NCBI GenBank assembly: GCA_900113385.1
Contig: FOPE01000019.1
Coordinates: forward strand, 1 to 51,599
DNA: 51,599 nucleotides
Direction: 5' to 3'
Source of the DNA: Lachnospiraceae bacterium C7
GTDB lineage: Bacteria; Bacillota; Clostridia; Lachnospirales; Lachnospiraceae
Each line of letters opens with the position of its first letter. Position 1 is the stretch's first letter. The notes beneath the pieces were generated by a model, which was not told the DNA's origin, searched no databases, and saw nothing but the letters and a program-made list of their open reading frames with translations. A program made the translations under genes and the position numbers. This document shows positions 1 to 8,257 of this stretch, piece after piece.

Positions 1-20
1 TTTTCAATTTTTCATCTGAG

Positions 21-93
21 AGCGACAGACGGGGCTCGAACCCGCGGTCTCGACCTTGGCAAGGTCGCGCGTTACCAACTACGCCACTGTCGC
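21..93 (-). tRNA. tRNA-Gly (anticodon GCC)
   Basis: On the minus strand the acceptor arms GCGACAG and CTGTCGC pair and enclose D, anticodon and T arms. The anticodon loop TTGCCAA sits between CGACC and GGTCG, giving GCC (glycine). The T loop TTCGAGC is standard. CCA is not encoded. A strong promoter lies upstream at 137-165. Confidence 0.95.
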
Positions 94-136
94 ATTTCTT
101 TGTTGTGTTTGCTGCGCTCTCGTGAGCACATGTAAT

Positions 137-165
137 ATAATACAGTCTTTAATTCATTTTGTCAA
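137..165 (-). promoter_or_regulatory. sigma-A promoter of tRNA-Gly
   Basis: On the minus strand TTGACA, a 17-bp spacer and TATTAT are seen, close to perfect consensus. The expected start lies near 130, giving a short 5' leader that contains a small GCTC/GAGC hairpin before the mature tRNA. Confidence 0.85.
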
Positions 166-318
166 CAACTTTTTTAAAAAAATTTTATTTTTTTATTTCT
201 TAGAACTTACATTCGTTTTTGCTTGCTTTTTTTTCGATATCATGTAAAAATAGAATCTAGACAAAATACTGTTACTTTTTAGTAATAAAATAAATTCATA
301 ACGGAAGGGAATGATACT

Positions 319-834
319 TTGACTATTATATCATGTGTAGATAATCAACTAGGACTACTTTTTAATAATCGACGTCAAAGTCAGGATTATGTTATTTTTG
401 AGAAAATATTTTTTCATTTCAAAAAACAACATCAACAATATCCTGACGCCAAATTTTATATGAATACTTATTCTAGATCTTTATTTGAAGAATACAGTAA
501 ACATATCAATGATTTTTCTAATATTAGTTCTGCAGATGTCAATTGGTTTAAAGCTAATATTATTGTTTCAGATAACTTTTTAGATCTAGCCACTAAACAT
601 GATTTTTGCTTTGTTGAAACCGATTATGTTTTTAGTTACTTAAAAGAGGGATTAGTTGATGGTATAATATTGTACCATTGGAATACAACTTATCCCCATG
701 ACTTTGTTTGCGATATACCTATAGATGCAATTTCTAGTTATACCCAATTATCTTTAGACAGCTCCATTGATTTTATAGGTAATTCCCATAAAAAAATTAC
801 AGAGGAGATTTTTAAAAGAGATGAAACAATTTAA
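319..834 (+). CDS. small cytoplasmic protein resembling proteins annotated as ribonuclease Z
   Basis: A 171-residue protein with no signal peptide or membrane segment. The opening 'MTIISCVDNQLGLLFNNRRQSQD' style, with hydrophobic strand, 'GLLFN' and 'RRQSQD', resembles small clostridial proteins often labelled ribonuclease Z. No HxHxDH metallo-beta-lactamase motif is present, so that label should be doubted. The start is TTG: a GGAAGGGA ribosome site ends 8 bases before it, and the nearby ATG at 311 runs into a stop. The 3' end overlaps the following nuclease gene by 14 bases, so the two are probably translated together. Function unknown; it could act on, or protect against, the partner nuclease. 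Confidence 0.7.
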   Translation: MTIISCVDNQLGLLFNNRRQSQDYVIFEKIFFHFKKQHQQYPDAKFYMNTYSRSLFEEYSKHINDFSNISSADVNWFKANIIVSDNFLDLATKHDFCFVETDYVFSYLKEGLVDGIILYHWNTTYPHDFVCDIPIDAISSYTQLSLDSSIDFIGNSHKKITEEIFKRDETI

Positions 835-1876
835 CATTTTTAAAAGCATTAAAACTCATTTTGCTTTTATCGCAATTATGGTACTTTTGACTATGCAATT
901 TGCTGGTTGTGGTTCTTCTTCTGCAGAAAAGAACCTTAACTCTCAAAAAGCAAAGAATAGCGAATCTAGTAATGTAGCTTCTACGGAGAAAAATAACACT
1001 TCTACTAGTGAATCTAGTTCTAGTTCCACTGATTTTGACTTATCTTCCGTTCCAGCTTATTCTGGCACCGCTTATGTAGCCGTCAATAATAACACTCCTT
1101 ATTTTTCTAATAGCGATTTAACTACTAAATCCTTTGAAAAATATAGCGATCTAGATAATATGGGGCGCTGTGGAGTTGCATATGCTTGTGTAGGCAAAGA
1201 TATTATGCCTACTGAAAAACGCGGTCCTATCGGTATGGTTAAACCATCTGGCTGGAAAACCACAAAATACGATAATGTTGATGGAAAATATTTGTATAAT
1301 CGTTGCCACCTTATCGGTTACCAACTTACTGGTGAAAATGCAAATGACAAAAACCTCATTACTGGAACTAGATATTTAAACGTTGATGGTATGCTTCCAT
1401 TTGAAAATATGGTTGCAGACTATGTTAAAGAAACAAATAAACATGTTCTATATAGAGTAACACCTATTTTTGAAGGAAATAATCTTGTAGCTTCAGGTGT
1501 ATTAATGGAAGGAAAATCTGTTGAAGATAATGGTGCTTCTATTCTTTTTAATGTATATTGCTACAATGTTCAGCCTGGTATTTCTATTAATTATGCTAAT
1601 GGAGATAGCAAAGCTAATGATTCTTCTAACGATTTAAATAATAGTAATAATGATGTAACTAAGCAAAACGATTCCACTAATGCTAGTGAATCTAGCAATG
1701 ATGATAATGTCGTTCACACATATGTAATCAATATTAATACTGGCGTTTATCACCGTGATACATGCGATAGCGTTAACCAAATAAAAGATAGCAATAAGGA
1801 AATTTTTACAGGTACTAAGGCGCAACTTTTAGAAAAATACGCAAACTTACGACCTTGCAAAAATTGTAACCCTTAA
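821..1876 (+). CDS. lipoprotein DNA/RNA non-specific endonuclease
   Basis: A secreted, lipid-anchored nuclease. The signal peptide ends in a lipobox with Cys30, followed by a Ser/Asn-rich linker to about residue 75. The beta-beta-alpha-metal nuclease core follows, with NRCH (His163 is the likely general base, in place of DRGH) and the downstream Asn-rich 'NDKNLITGTRYLN' metal-binding stretch. A second low-complexity Asn/Ser linker leads to a C-terminal module with His and Cys in an H-x4-C...C-x2-C pattern, often found behind such nucleases and possibly metal-binding. Likely role: degradation of extracellular nucleic acid or DNA uptake, as for EndA/NucA-type enzymes. Overlaps the upstream gene by 14 bases. 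Confidence 0.85.
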   Translation: MKQFNIFKSIKTHFAFIAIMVLLTMQFAGCGSSSAEKNLNSQKAKNSESSNVASTEKNNTSTSESSSSSTDFDLSSVPAYSGTAYVAVNNNTPYFSNSDLTTKSFEKYSDLDNMGRCGVAYACVGKDIMPTEKRGPIGMVKPSGWKTTKYDNVDGKYLYNRCHLIGYQLTGENANDKNLITGTRYLNVDGMLPFENMVADYVKETNKHVLYRVTPIFEGNNLVASGVLMEGKSVEDNGASILFNVYCYNVQPGISINYANGDSKANDSSNDLNNSNNDVTKQNDSTNASESSNDDNVVHTYVININTGVYHRDTCDSVNQIKDSNKEIFTGTKAQLLEKYANLRPCKNCNP

Positions 1877-1889
1877 TTACCAAATTAAA

Positions 1890-1945
1890 AAGGGCACTTT
1901 AACTCAGTGTGGAATTTTACTGAGTTAAAACGCCCTATTTTTTTA
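1890..1945. terminator. intrinsic terminator after the nuclease gene
   Basis: GGGC-ACT-TTAACTCAG pairs with CTGAGTTAA-AAC-GCCC and is followed on the plus strand by TATTTTTTT. An A-run lies on the other side, so it could work in both directions and also close the convergent gene ending at 2035. Confidence 0.8.
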
Positions 1946-2034
1946 CCATTTTTACATTTTATTTTGTACTTAGTTTTATTTTTATTTGTTTTTTGTTTAT
2001 TTGTATTTGTGTTATCTTAGTTTTATTTTGTCAT

Positions 2035-2571
2035 TTATTTTTGTCTAAAAGATACTATTTTCTTGAAATTTACTGATTCTAATGCTATAGCAATTACATA
2101 AAAAGCTATAAAATTAATTCCACCTTCTAATAATAGTCCTGGTGCCTGAACCATACTAGCTTTAAGACTTCCAAAAAGTACAATTCCAAATAAAATATAT
2201 CCTAAAACACACCACGCTTCACCTAAAACAATCGAAATTGCTGTCCTTATTGTTTTAACTTGAAAACTTTTTCCACCTAGATTTATTATTTTGCCTACTA
2301 AATATCCCATTAGCCCTTTTATTATAATAGATGGAATGCTCCAACTTGCATACCCACTTATTAAATCTGCTAAACCTGAGCCTAAGCCACCTGCTACAAA
2401 ACCTGCTACAGGGCCAATAAATGCTCCTATAATCCATATTAGGCATCCTCCTAGGTTGGCATATCCTAATGGCATTGGTATTCTAAAGAACAATGTAGCT
2501 AGCGTTACAAGTGCTGTTGCTAAAGCATATAGGCTAATTTTTTTAGTTGTCAAAATATTATAATTTTTCAT
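2035..2571 (-). CDS. ECF transporter S component (vitamin-binding membrane subunit)
   Basis: A small integral membrane protein of 178 residues with about six hydrophobic segments. The N-terminal third has the loop 'PMPLGYANLGG', then 'GPVAGFVAGGLGSGLADL', typical of the substrate-specific S subunits of energy-coupling-factor transporters of the riboflavin/hydroxymethylpyrimidine type. It would pair with a shared EcfAAT module encoded elsewhere; none is in this window. The substrate cannot be told from sequence. The longer reading frame starts upstream, but the ATG at 2571 has a perfect GGAGG eight bases before it, so this start is preferred. Single-gene unit. Confidence 0.85.
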   Translation of the reverse strand: MKNYNILTTKKISLYALATALVTLATLFFRIPMPLGYANLGGCLIWIIGAFIGPVAGFVAGGLGSGLADLISGYASWSIPSIIIKGLMGYLVGKIINLGGKSFQVKTIRTAISIVLGEAWCVLGYILFGIVLFGSLKASMVQAPGLLLEGGINFIAFYVIAIALESVNFKKIVSFRQK

Positions 2572-2671
2572 AAAATAAATCCTCCAAAATAATGTGATAA
2601 TGTCCAAAGACACCACTTATTTTCCTTTAAATATACAACTAATTTTCTGTTTTTTCTAAAAATGTAATTTA

Positions 2672-3358
2672 CTAGCCTTCTTTTAACATGTCTTCCACTT
2701 CTCTATCTACAAACATCATTGCAAGAGTTATTAACAAAAGAATTGAACTCATAATAATTGCACGCTCTGCAAACATCTTGACGCAGAAATATCCAAATAC
2801 TGCGCCACTTATGAATAAAATTATAATGCCAAAATATAAACAACTTTTTTTCAGGAAGACTTTATTTTTTGTCTCAAGAAATGACATTAAATGTTGCGTT
2901 GCACTACGCAAATTTCCAATACACATTGTAGTAGCCATATTATTTCCTAGGATTTTTCTAAAACTTTCTACTTGTATTCCACAAGCAAAAGAAGTCAAAC
3001 TATTTGCTAATAAATTATATTTTTGTGAGAAGAAACTGACTGCAAACAATATAATTGCTTCCATAAGAACTGAGAATTGTCTCCAATGTAATAAATCTTT
3101 TTCCTTAAATAAAATTCTAAATACATCCGCTAAGGCTATTCCTACTGCAAATGATATTACTGGGCATAAATATCTAATAGACTGATCAAATTGTCCCTGT
3201 GATAAATGTACCCCAAATAGCAACATATTTCCAGTTTGAGCATTTGCAAATACTTGGTCCCTACAAACATAGGAATAAGCATCCATGAATCCTCCAGAAA
3301 TAGCCAAAACGGCTCCTAACTCTAATGATTCAGACATCTGAATTGGTTTTTTTAACAT
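2672..3358 (-). CDS. YoaK family (DUF1275) membrane protein
   Basis: A polytopic protein of about 228 residues. The conserved family opening 'AISGGFMDAYSYVCRDQVFANAQTGNMLLFG' pattern is present (G-G-x-x-D-A followed by TGN), then about five more hydrophobic segments and a charged C-terminus. DUF1275 proteins have no established biochemical role. The frame opens at a GTG (3370) that lies inside the ribosome site AAGGAG; the ATG at 3358, 11 bases downstream of it, is the better start. Monocistronic as far as can be seen. Confidence 0.85.
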   Translation of the reverse strand: MLKKPIQMSESLELGAVLAISGGFMDAYSYVCRDQVFANAQTGNMLLFGVHLSQGQFDQSIRYLCPVISFAVGIALADVFRILFKEKDLLHWRQFSVLMEAIILFAVSFFSQKYNLLANSLTSFACGIQVESFRKILGNNMATTMCIGNLRSATQHLMSFLETKNKVFLKKSCLYFGIIILFISGAVFGYFCVKMFAERAIIMSSILLLITLAMMFVDREVEDMLKEG

Positions 3359-3444
3359 TGTGCTATACACTCCTTTGAAACTTTCTAACCTTTCTTAGTA
3401 TAACACATTTTATTTTATTATTAACTTCATTTATAGTTATGTAT

Positions 3445-3483
3445 CTTATTAATGTACGTTATTAATATACGTTATTAATACAC
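3445..3483. repeat. 13-bp tandem repeat, three units
   Basis: Units at 3445-3457, 3458-3470 and 3471-3483 read (C/G)TTATTAAT(G/A)(T/C)AC with one or two changes. They lie just downstream of the SGNH hydrolase stop codon. Confidence 0.85.
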
Positions 3484-3492
3484 CTTGATTTA

Positions 3493-4653
3493 TTATTTTA
3501 AAAGTTCTTTCATAACAGCCTTTGCCATCACTTCGTATCCTTTTGCACTTGGATGTAAATGATCTCCACTGTCCATTCCTTCTGCAAAAGCTTTTGGATT
3601 TTTCTCATCACGAATGGCTTTTTCAAAATCTATACAACCATCAAAGCCTTCCGCTTTTCTAATCCAATCATTTAATTGATTTTTCATTTTTTCTCTAAAT
3701 GGTGCATAAGTTCTCCAGTTTTCAATAGGAAGCAATGTTCCTACATAAACTTTATATCCATAACTTTTTGCTAATTTAATATAATATTTCAATCCATCGA
3801 TAAGTTCTTCAACTGTTGGCAAATCACTCATTGGACGATAAGGATTAACGTCTTCTCCAACGGGATGGATAATGTCATTAATACCTTGTTGAATAATAAC
3901 TGTATCAGCACCATCTGTTGGCACCTCGTGATCAAATCGTTTTTCTCCTTTAAGACCATATGACTCATATCTTATGCAACTATATTCTCTTAAAATTCTA
4001 GATCCACTTGTTGCTCTTCTAATAACAGCTGTGTTCTCATATCCTTCTTCTTTACATCTCAACTGAAGATAATCTGGCCAATCCTGGGCTGTTATAGAAT
4101 CACCAAAACATACTATAGTTTTATTTTTCTTTTCTGTTAAAACAGATATATTGCTCAAAAAATAATAATAGTTTGTTTTTCTTTTTATATCTATTGAAAC
4201 ATCATCGTTTCTAGTTTGATTTCCAATTGCATAAAAAGAATCGTTAGATAACGGACCACTTACATATACTGTTGAACGCATTTGTGTAAAATCAGCCAAA
4301 TAAAAATTCACATCAAATGTAGATTGTTTTTCTATTTCAACCATAAGTTCATCGGAAACTATATTTTCTTTTTCTGGGATTTTTGCACTTTTTTCTCCGC
4401 CATTAAAAGTAATATCATAATATTTTCCTGAAATTTTCACTGTGCATTCCGAAATTGTTATTGGCTCAGTGCCACAATAATTATCGAAAGTAAGTCTTAT
4501 TCCTTTTCCAGAAAAATGTGAATAAATTGGGTATATAAATGTAATATTTTTTCCGTAGCTTTCTGGTCTATTTTCTCCAATAGAAACTGCATTGCCCCAT
4601 ACACTTGCCCAATGTAATTCTTGTTTATTTGTATTATTTGCACTAACGCTCAT
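3493..4653 (-). CDS. SGNH/GDSL hydrolase with N-terminal beta-sandwich domain
   Basis: A 386-residue protein without a signal peptide. Residues 1 to about 170 look like a beta-rich accessory domain; the SGNH esterase fold follows. Block I is FGDSIT with nucleophile Ser186, block III is GIND (Asn259), and block V is DHLH, placing Asp364 and His367 in the catalytic triad. Proteins of this layout are often acyl or acetyl esterases acting on plant polysaccharide substituents, which would fit the pectate lyase elsewhere in the window; that link is inference. The ATG has no good ribosome site: an AAGGAG at 4692-4697 precedes a nine-codon mini-ORF ending just before it, so reinitiation is possible. 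Confidence 0.85.
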   Translation of the reverse strand: MSVSANNTNKQELHWASVWGNAVSIGENRPESYGKNITFIYPIYSHFSGKGIRLTFDNYCGTEPITISECTVKISGKYYDITFNGGEKSAKIPEKENIVSDELMVEIEKQSTFDVNFYLADFTQMRSTVYVSGPLSNDSFYAIGNQTRNDDVSIDIKRKTNYYYFLSNISVLTEKKNKTIVCFGDSITAQDWPDYLQLRCKEEGYENTAVIRRATSGSRILREYSCIRYESYGLKGEKRFDHEVPTDGADTVIIQQGINDIIHPVGEDVNPYRPMSDLPTVEELIDGLKYYIKLAKSYGYKVYVGTLLPIENWRTYAPFREKMKNQLNDWIRKAEGFDGCIDFEKAIRDEKNPKAFAEGMDSGDHLHPSAKGYEVMAKAVMKELLK

Positions 4654-4724
4654 TACTACTATTCTGCTGCCATATTTTTTAGCAACATGCTCCTTTCGAA
4701 TTTGTAAATTTTGATTGTAAGCTC

Positions 4725-4815
4725 TAATTATAAGTTTTAATTGTGAGTTTTAATTACAAACTTTAACTATAAATTTTAATTACAAACTTTAACTATAAGT
4801 TTTAATCGTATAATT
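4725..4815. repeat. 13-bp AT-rich tandem repeat, about seven units
   Basis: Units such as TAATTATAAGTTT (4725-4737), TAATTGTGAGTTT (4738-4750), TAATTACAAACTT and TAACTATAAATTT follow without gaps. The pair 4751-4776 is repeated almost exactly at 4777-4802, a 26-bp super-unit. It lies upstream of the SGNH hydrolase; nothing else is visible in the gap 4654-4883. Confidence 0.85.
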
Positions 4816-4883
4816 TTTTCATCATTATAATAACCTACTCCGACTTGTAACCGTCGAAACTTCCTGCTTAAATCATTATGCCA

Positions 4884-5741
4884 TTACACCTTACGGCCTA
4901 ATTCAAGACTTCCATAAAACATAAATTGTTGCATTACTCCATTGTAAGGTCTATATCTTTCAAAGTCAAAATTGTTGTTATATTTTTCCTCTAAAATTCT
5001 TAATATCCACACGTCTTTTGGAAACGAATCAAGTCTATGAAATCCAAAGAGCATGACACATTGAGACACCTTAGGACCTATCCCATAAAATTCATTTAGA
5101 CGAGTATACAAATCTTCGTCTGACAATGTTTCTAAGTACTCTACTGTAACTTCCTTGCGATAAAACTCTTCCACGATCTTTTTCAAATATTTTTCACGAT
5201 ATCCTAATGCGCAACGTTTCCAATCTTCATCAGTCATATTATGCATTTGCTCTGGAGTTGGAAATCCATACAATACCTGTTTTTCTTTTATTCCCATCTG
5301 GGACAAATCCACCTCAATTGGTGTTCCTGCACATTGACATAATGTTTCTACTGCCTTTTTTATTGCAGGAATATTTTTTCTTTGGGATATTACAAATGAA
5401 ATAATCATTTCCCAGGGATCTTGTTGCAAAATTCTAACACCTTTTGAATATTTCGCTGCATTATATAAAAATTCATCATCTTCTTTAATCATTTCTCGGA
5501 TTTTTTTATAATCAGTGTTTAGATCAAAATATTTTTTCCATAGTGTATCAAATTCTTCTTTGGAACATGATATTTCATATTCGTTAGAATTATTTTCACT
5601 TTTTCTTATATAAAGTGCTTTTTTAAAAGCCACAACTCGAAAAAGTCCTGGGTGATTTTCTACCTCTATAAATCTAAAGACTTCTCCACTGTTTTCAATT
5701 TTTTTCAAATCAAATTCAGCATCTATGTTAATTGTATTCAT
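4884..5741 (-). CDS. 8-oxoguanine DNA glycosylase (OGG1 family)
   Basis: A base-excision repair enzyme of 285 residues. The N-terminal OGG domain (about 1-100) is followed by a helix-hairpin-helix-GPD domain. The hairpin reads 'FYGIGPKVSQC', with the catalytic Lys224, and the general Asp243 sits in 'FPKDVWI', matching Lys249 and Asp268 of human OGG1. This is a bifunctional glycosylase/lyase expected to remove 8-oxoG from DNA. It starts 3 bases after the MATE gene stop, and its ribosome site lies within the end of that gene, so the pair is an operon. Confidence 0.9.
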   Translation of the reverse strand: MNTINIDAEFDLKKIENSGEVFRFIEVENHPGLFRVVAFKKALYIRKSENNSNEYEISCSKEEFDTLWKKYFDLNTDYKKIREMIKEDDEFLYNAAKYSKGVRILQQDPWEMIISFVISQRKNIPAIKKAVETLCQCAGTPIEVDLSQMGIKEKQVLYGFPTPEQMHNMTDEDWKRCALGYREKYLKKIVEEFYRKEVTVEYLETLSDEDLYTRLNEFYGIGPKVSQCVMLFGFHRLDSFPKDVWILRILEEKYNNNFDFERYRPYNGVMQQFMFYGSLELGRKV

Positions 5742-5744
5742 TTA

Positions 5745-7103
5745 TTACATACCTTCTTTTAGCTTTTGTTTTTTCAAAATGTCCTTCATTACTATAAAGT
5801 ACGCTATAACCACATAAATTCCTGTTGTAATCCACGCCGATGAATCACAGAAAAAGGCTAGTGTTGTATTATGCAATGATACTGAAATCACTGCACATAA
5901 TACCCTAGATACCATCTCTACCACTCCACCTAACATTGGCAATATAGCGTATCCACAACCTTGCATTGTATTTCTAAAAATAAAAATATATGACAAAGGA
6001 ATATAAAATATTGCACTTAATATAATATATGTTTTTGCCCATGGCAATGCTTCTGCCACTTCTTTACCGGTTCTAAAGTAAATCAACATTGTTGGGCGAA
6101 CCAATAACACTGCTAATAGTCCTGTAATTACAGCAATTACTGTAGACGTTATTGTTGCCACCTTTACACCTTCGCGCAAATGATCCATGTCACCTTTACC
6201 AAAATTTTGTCCACTATAAGTAGCCATTGCCTGTCCCATTGCTGGAAAAGCCTGAGACATTAATCCATGCAATTTTGAAGCTGCTGTAAAAGCTGATACT
6301 ACAACTACACCATAAAAATTAATGGCTGTCTGCATTACCATTGTTCCAGACGCTGTAATTGCAAATTGGATTGCCATAGGAAATCCTACTCCTATTTGTA
6401 ACTTTGAATCATTTTTTTCAATATACCACTCATCTTTATGTGGCCACAACAATTTTTCTTTTTTTATAATATAAATCAAACATAATATTGCTGAAATACC
6501 TTGAGCTGTAACTGTTGCAACTGCTGCTCCTGCTACTCCCATCTTAAATACTGCAATAAATAAAAGATCTAATATTACATTTAGTATTGATGCAAAAACT
6601 AATGTATATAGTGGAATTACACTATTTCCTACTGCTCGTAAAAAGGCTGAAAATAAGTTGTAAAAAACTAATGCACACATGCCAAAACAAATGATTGTTA
6701 TGTATGTGTATGCCTCATTAAAAATCTCCTTTGGTGTCCTCATTGCATGCAAAATAGGTTTCATTGCCGTTACACTTATAATTGTCATTGCAACAACGAT
6801 TATAACTGCTAAAAGAATCGCATTAGCTACACTACGGCGTACACCTTTTTCATTTTTTGCGCCATATCGTTGTGATGTTAAAACTGTGCATCCCGTTGTA
6901 ATACCTTGAGCAAAACCTATTATTAAAAACATTATTGTTCCTGTTGATCCTACTGCAGCAAGGGCATTATTACCTAAGAATCTACTTACTATAATAGAGT
7001 CAGCAGCGTTGTAAAGTTGCTGAAAAATATTACCTAAAAAAAGTGGTATCATAAATCTCATTATTAGGGAAAATGGTTTTCCCTTTGTCATATCTAGTTG
7101 CAT
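5745..7103 (-). CDS. MATE family efflux transporter
   Basis: A 452-residue membrane protein with twelve hydrophobic segments in two similar halves. The first helix region 'MTKGKPFSLIMRFMIPLFLG' and 'IFQQLYNAADSIIVSRFLG' is the classic MATE/DinF N-terminus. It probably exports drugs or metabolites using a cation gradient. GGAGG lies 11 bases before the ATG. First gene of an operon with the 8-oxoguanine glycosylase. Confidence 0.9.
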   Translation of the reverse strand: MQLDMTKGKPFSLIMRFMIPLFLGNIFQQLYNAADSIIVSRFLGNNALAAVGSTGTIMFLIIGFAQGITTGCTVLTSQRYGAKNEKGVRRSVANAILLAVIIVVAMTIISVTAMKPILHAMRTPKEIFNEAYTYITIICFGMCALVFYNLFSAFLRAVGNSVIPLYTLVFASILNVILDLLFIAVFKMGVAGAAVATVTAQGISAILCLIYIIKKEKLLWPHKDEWYIEKNDSKLQIGVGFPMAIQFAITASGTMVMQTAINFYGVVVVSAFTAASKLHGLMSQAFPAMGQAMATYSGQNFGKGDMDHLREGVKVATITSTVIAVITGLLAVLLVRPTMLIYFRTGKEVAEALPWAKTYIILSAIFYIPLSYIFIFRNTMQGCGYAILPMLGGVVEMVSRVLCAVISVSLHNTTLAFFCDSSAWITTGIYVVIAYFIVMKDILKKQKLKEGM

Positions 7104-7178
7104 AGTTGATGTATCCTCCCATTCCTATATTATCCTTTTTATTACCTTTTGTTATTGTTGTTATTGCTTTATTGTTGC

Positions 7179-7211
7179 TTTGTTATTACTTTGTTATTGC
7201 TTTGTTATTGC
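7179..7211. repeat. 11-bp tandem repeat
   Basis: TTTGTTATTAC (7179-7189) is followed by two copies of TTTGTTATTGC (7190-7200, 7201-7211). Looser TTGTTATT copies extend leftwards to about 7148. It fills the gap between dus and the MATE gene. Confidence 0.85.
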
Positions 7212-7244
7212 TTTTATTATTATAGCCTTAGGCTATTAAATCTT

Positions 7245-8234
7245 TTAATTTTTATTTTCTCTTAAAAGTCTAAACATCTCTTTGTTTGCTACCTCATAAG
7301 ACTTTTTATCTTTTGATTTTGTAATAGCCTTTAATGCTTTTTTCATTCCATTTAATTCCATAAGGGGATTAGCAAGATAGATCCAAAATTCTTTCATACG
7401 ATTCACTGCATCTTTTTCCCCCGTGAATTCCTCTAAATATCCTTGGAATACACCTTCTGCTAATTCTTCTAATTTTGAAATTTCTGGAATATAATACTCT
7501 GTAGATGATAAATTTACTTTTTTTTCCACAATCTGTTCTGGTAGATTTGGATTTGCTAAAATTCCTCTTCCTAACATTATGCTTTTTACATTTTGGTATT
7601 TTTGTTGAACATTTATGGCATCTTCAACCGTTTTTATATCCCCATTAAAGCATATAGGAAGATCTTTTCTTGCTAGTTGATTTGCAAGTTCAAATGCCTC
7701 AAAACTAACTTTATTTTTATAAAAATCATCTCGTGTTCGAGGATGGATTGTTAACTCTTTTATAGGATATTTGTTATACAAATTAATAATATCTTCTATT
7801 TCTGAAAAATCGCTTATTCCAATACGGGTCTTTATAGAAATATCCATTTCATTTCCCATCGTTGTAAACACTTCATCTAAAAATTCATCAAAGATATCTA
7901 AATCTGACAACATCCCTGAACCTTTTCTTTTTGCTACTACTGTACCTGAAGGACAACCTGCATTTAAATTAACTTCTTTATATCCTAGTTTTTGTATTTC
8001 TCTAGCATACCATACAAATTGTTGAGCATTATTTGTAAGAAGTTGTGGAATAACATTCATTCCTTCATTATACTTAGGATCAATTTCTCTTTTTTCTCTG
8101 TTTTTCATTTTGAAAGTCTGGTTTGTAGCAATAAAAGGTGTGAAATATTTATCCACACCTTTATATATTTTGCTATAAACCCTTCTGTAAACGTGTCCTG
8201 TGATGCCTTCCATAGGCGCTAAATAAATCTGCAT
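7245..8234 (-). CDS. dus: tRNA-dihydrouridine synthase
   Basis: A 329-residue FMN enzyme that reduces uridine in the D loop of tRNA. The TIM-barrel motifs occur in order: 'LAPMEGIT' near the start, 'NLNAGCPSG' with the catalytic Cys, 'KTRIG', 'TIHPRTR', 'CFNGD' and 'LGRGILANP'. Length is normal for the family. GAGGT precedes the ATG. It lies close downstream of the SBP-GGDEF gene (23-base gap), so the two may share a transcript. Confidence 0.93.
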   Translation of the reverse strand: MQIYLAPMEGITGHVYRRVYSKIYKGVDKYFTPFIATNQTFKMKNREKREIDPKYNEGMNVIPQLLTNNAQQFVWYAREIQKLGYKEVNLNAGCPSGTVVAKRKGSGMLSDLDIFDEFLDEVFTTMGNEMDISIKTRIGISDFSEIEDIINLYNKYPIKELTIHPRTRDDFYKNKVSFEAFELANQLARKDLPICFNGDIKTVEDAINVQQKYQNVKSIMLGRGILANPNLPEQIVEKKVNLSSTEYYIPEISKLEELAEGVFQGYLEEFTGEKDAVNRMKEFWIYLANPLMELNGMKKALKAITKSKDKKSYEVANKEMFRLLRENKN

Positions 8235-8257
8235 ACTTACCTCTATTTCAAAAATCT

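Noticed and set aside
56-247. 63-codon plus-strand ORF over the tRNA
   Set aside because: Lies across the tRNA-Gly gene and its promoter on the other strand; no ribosome site.
4725-4815. CRISPR array
   Set aside because: Units of 13 bp follow directly without spacers, and no cas genes are present.
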